This document shows positions 62,972 to 64,000 of a stretch of 64,000 nt of DNA, one piece after another; the stretch's first letter is position 1, and each line of letters opens with the position of its first letter. The notes beneath the pieces were generated by a model, which worked only from the letters and a program-made list of their open reading frames with translations, was not told the origin of the DNA and searched no databases. Position numbers and translations under genes: made by a program. Source of the DNA: Marinobacter aromaticivorans (GTDB lineage Bacteria; Pseudomonadota; Gammaproteobacteria; Pseudomonadales; Oleiphilaceae); NCBI RefSeq assembly GCF_002806975.1, contig NZ_NIHD01000005.1:62001-126000 (forward strand), in the 5' to 3' direction.

Positions 62972-64000
62972 TCATTGGTTGGTTCTTTGCTTTGCGAGCA
63001 GAGCGTGTCGGTCCCGTAAGTCCTTAAAAGCCATGGTTAATGCTAACAGAGTAATCAGAGTGATCGTGAGCAACCCGATACTCACTGCGCTGTGCCATGA
63101 GCTGTAAGGCCGCACCGAGAACACAATGGCGGTGATAACCGCAATGCCCACCGAAGTGCCAATACGCTGCCCGGTTTGCATAATGGCCCCGGAGCTGCCG
63201 GCGTAGGCGAGCGGCACTTCGGCGAGAGTCAGGGTTTGGTTGGGGCTGATCACCGAGCCCTGGCCAAGCCCGAAAAAAGCCAGAGACAACATCAGCCACC
63301 AGATGCTCAGGCCGGTATACTCATGCAGTAGCACCACCGCGATACTGGACAGCAATCCGAACACCGCAAAAATCAGTCCCCCGATGACAACCTTCCGACC
63401 GTAATGGTTGACGCGTTTACCGGCCCAGTTGGACGACCAGGCAGAGAGCAGTGCCGAGGGAATACCGATCGTTCCTGCTTCAAATGCTGAAAAGCCAACC
63501 GCTTGCTGCGCATACAGGGGAATCAGTACCCAGACACTGGTCATGCCCAAAAAATACAGAAACATTATGACGCTGCCATTTCGGTAGCTGGAGGTGGCAA
63601 AAATTTTCAGATCCACCATGGGGCTGTAGCCGCGCCGGGTGTACCAGCGTTCCCACCGCACCCAAAGGTAAAACAGCAGCAGTCCGGCGGGCAGCAACAG
63701 CCACATCAGTCCGGACGAACGTGATTCAACAAAGGGGTAGAGCACGGCCAGCACACCCAAACCCAGTAGCAGGGCGCCCACCGGGTCCAGAGAGCCCAGG
63801 CCTTTATCTGCCAGGAGTCTGGGCTTGTGTATCAGGGGGCGCGGAAACCACAGCAGCGCCAGCCCTATGGTTAACAGGCCTATGGGAACGTTAATAAGAA
63901 AGGTCAGGCGCCAGCCAATCTCCGGACCACCCAACTGAATTAGCAGCCCGCCAAGAACCGGCCCAACAGCGACTGAAACACCCACGGTGGTACCAAAAAA
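62972..64000 (-). CDS. MFS drug:proton antiporter (5' end beyond window)
   Basis: The minus-strand frame is open from the window edge to the stop at 62972, giving at least 343 residues. It carries the antiporter motif C (VSVAVGPVLGGLLI) near the edge, then GWRLTFLINVPIGLLTI, and about nine further membrane segments, ending in a polar tail (LRDRHALLAKQRTNQ). This matches the DHA2 (14-span) type of multidrug exporters. The N-terminal spans and motif A are outside the window. An internal GTG at 63983-63985 is not the true start. Confidence 0.9.
   Translation of the reverse strand, partial: FFGTTVGVSVAVGPVLGGLLIQLGGPEIGWRLTFLINVPIGLLTIGLALLWFPRPLIHKPRLLADKGLGSLDPVGALLLGLGVLAVLYPFVESRSSGLMWLLLPAGLLLFYLWVRWERWYTRRGYSPMVDLKIFATSSYRNGSVIMFLYFLGMTSVWVLIPLYAQQAVGFSAFEAGTIGIPSALLSAWSSNWAGKRVNHYGRKVVIGGLIFAVFGLLSSIAVVLLHEYTGLSIWWLMLSLAFFGLGQGSVISPNQTLTLAEVPLAYAGSSGAIMQTGQRIGTSVGIAVITAIVFSVRPYSSWHSAVSIGLLTITLITLLALTMAFKDLRDRHALLAKQRTNQ

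Noticed and set aside
1-64000. Prophage, insertion sequence, CRISPR array or defence island
   Set aside because: No integrase, transposase, phage structural gene, Cas gene or regular direct repeats were seen. Gene order and composition look like core chromosome throughout.

Overview
The window is a stretch of chromosome from a marine-type gammaproteobacterium. Gene content and order (proA-nadD-rsfS-rlmH-mrdA-rodA-rlpA-dacA, mpl-ubiX, rpsF-rpsR-rplI-dnaB-alr, lolB-ispE-tRNA-Gln-prs-rplY-pth-ychF, hemA-prfA-prmC-moeB, an Anr-type FNR, an AsrA-like Lon protease) fit the Marinobacter/Pseudomonas side of the class, and Marinobacter is my best guess. The assignment comes from synteny and protein character, not from a database search. 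Base composition looks even. I see no integrase, transposase, phage gene or CRISPR array.

Layout. 1-2598 (minus): two membrane proteins with degenerate GGDEF domains and a DedA protein, joined by ATGA overlaps. 2733-11807 (plus): proline synthesis, NAD synthesis, ribosome silencing, rRNA methylation, the elongasome proteins PBP2 and RodA, RlpA, DacA, a YbeD-like protein and LipB. 11908-19043: an ABC1 kinase, a YqaA-like membrane protein, a glutaredoxin, a PPi-type phosphofructokinase, Mpl, UbiX and an acyl-CoA dehydrogenase. 19196-21775: an unrecognised 623-residue lipoprotein and a membrane protein. 21867-30437: tRNA-Leu, RNase R, RlmB, then the S6-S18-membrane protein-L9-DnaB-Alr operon behind a structured leader. 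30450-40233: small conserved genes, Anr, the YlqF GTPase, a Spy/CpxP-like periplasmic protein, LipA (away from LipB), O-acetylhomoserine sulfhydrylase, a PACE-type transporter, tRNA-Met, a CBS protein coupled to a cation/proton antiporter, and a macro-domain protein.

40291-47299 (minus): one long cluster running TPR lipoprotein, LolB, IspE, tRNA-Gln, Prs, double terminator, L25, Pth, YchF. 47559-51531 (plus): HemA, PrfA, PrmC, MoeB. 51545-51741: a roughly 200-base imperfect palindrome with 31-base arms, sitting between two gene ends. After photolyase comes the most system-like part of the window (53333-57946): a DUF432-like protein, MscS, a retropepsin-like RimB protease, the RimK ATP-grasp ligase, an M14/AstE-like carboxypeptidase and YjbQ, tightly packed. 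It is probably a module that adds and removes C-terminal glutamates on ribosomal protein S6, whose gene is also in this window, or on another target. 57962-64000 (minus): AMP nucleosidase, a double universal-stress protein, an AsrA-like Lon protease preceded by two overlapping tiny ORFs, and the 3' part of an MFS transporter cut by the window edge.

Most of the window is housekeeping. The parts that repay a second look are the RimB/RimK/M14 cassette, the palindromic element, the rpsF leader, the paired non-canonical GGDEF proteins, and the small ORFs ahead of the Lon gene. No stretch longer than about 300 bases lacks both a protein gene and an RNA gene; the longest protein-free interval, 21776-22205, holds tRNA-Leu and its promoter.
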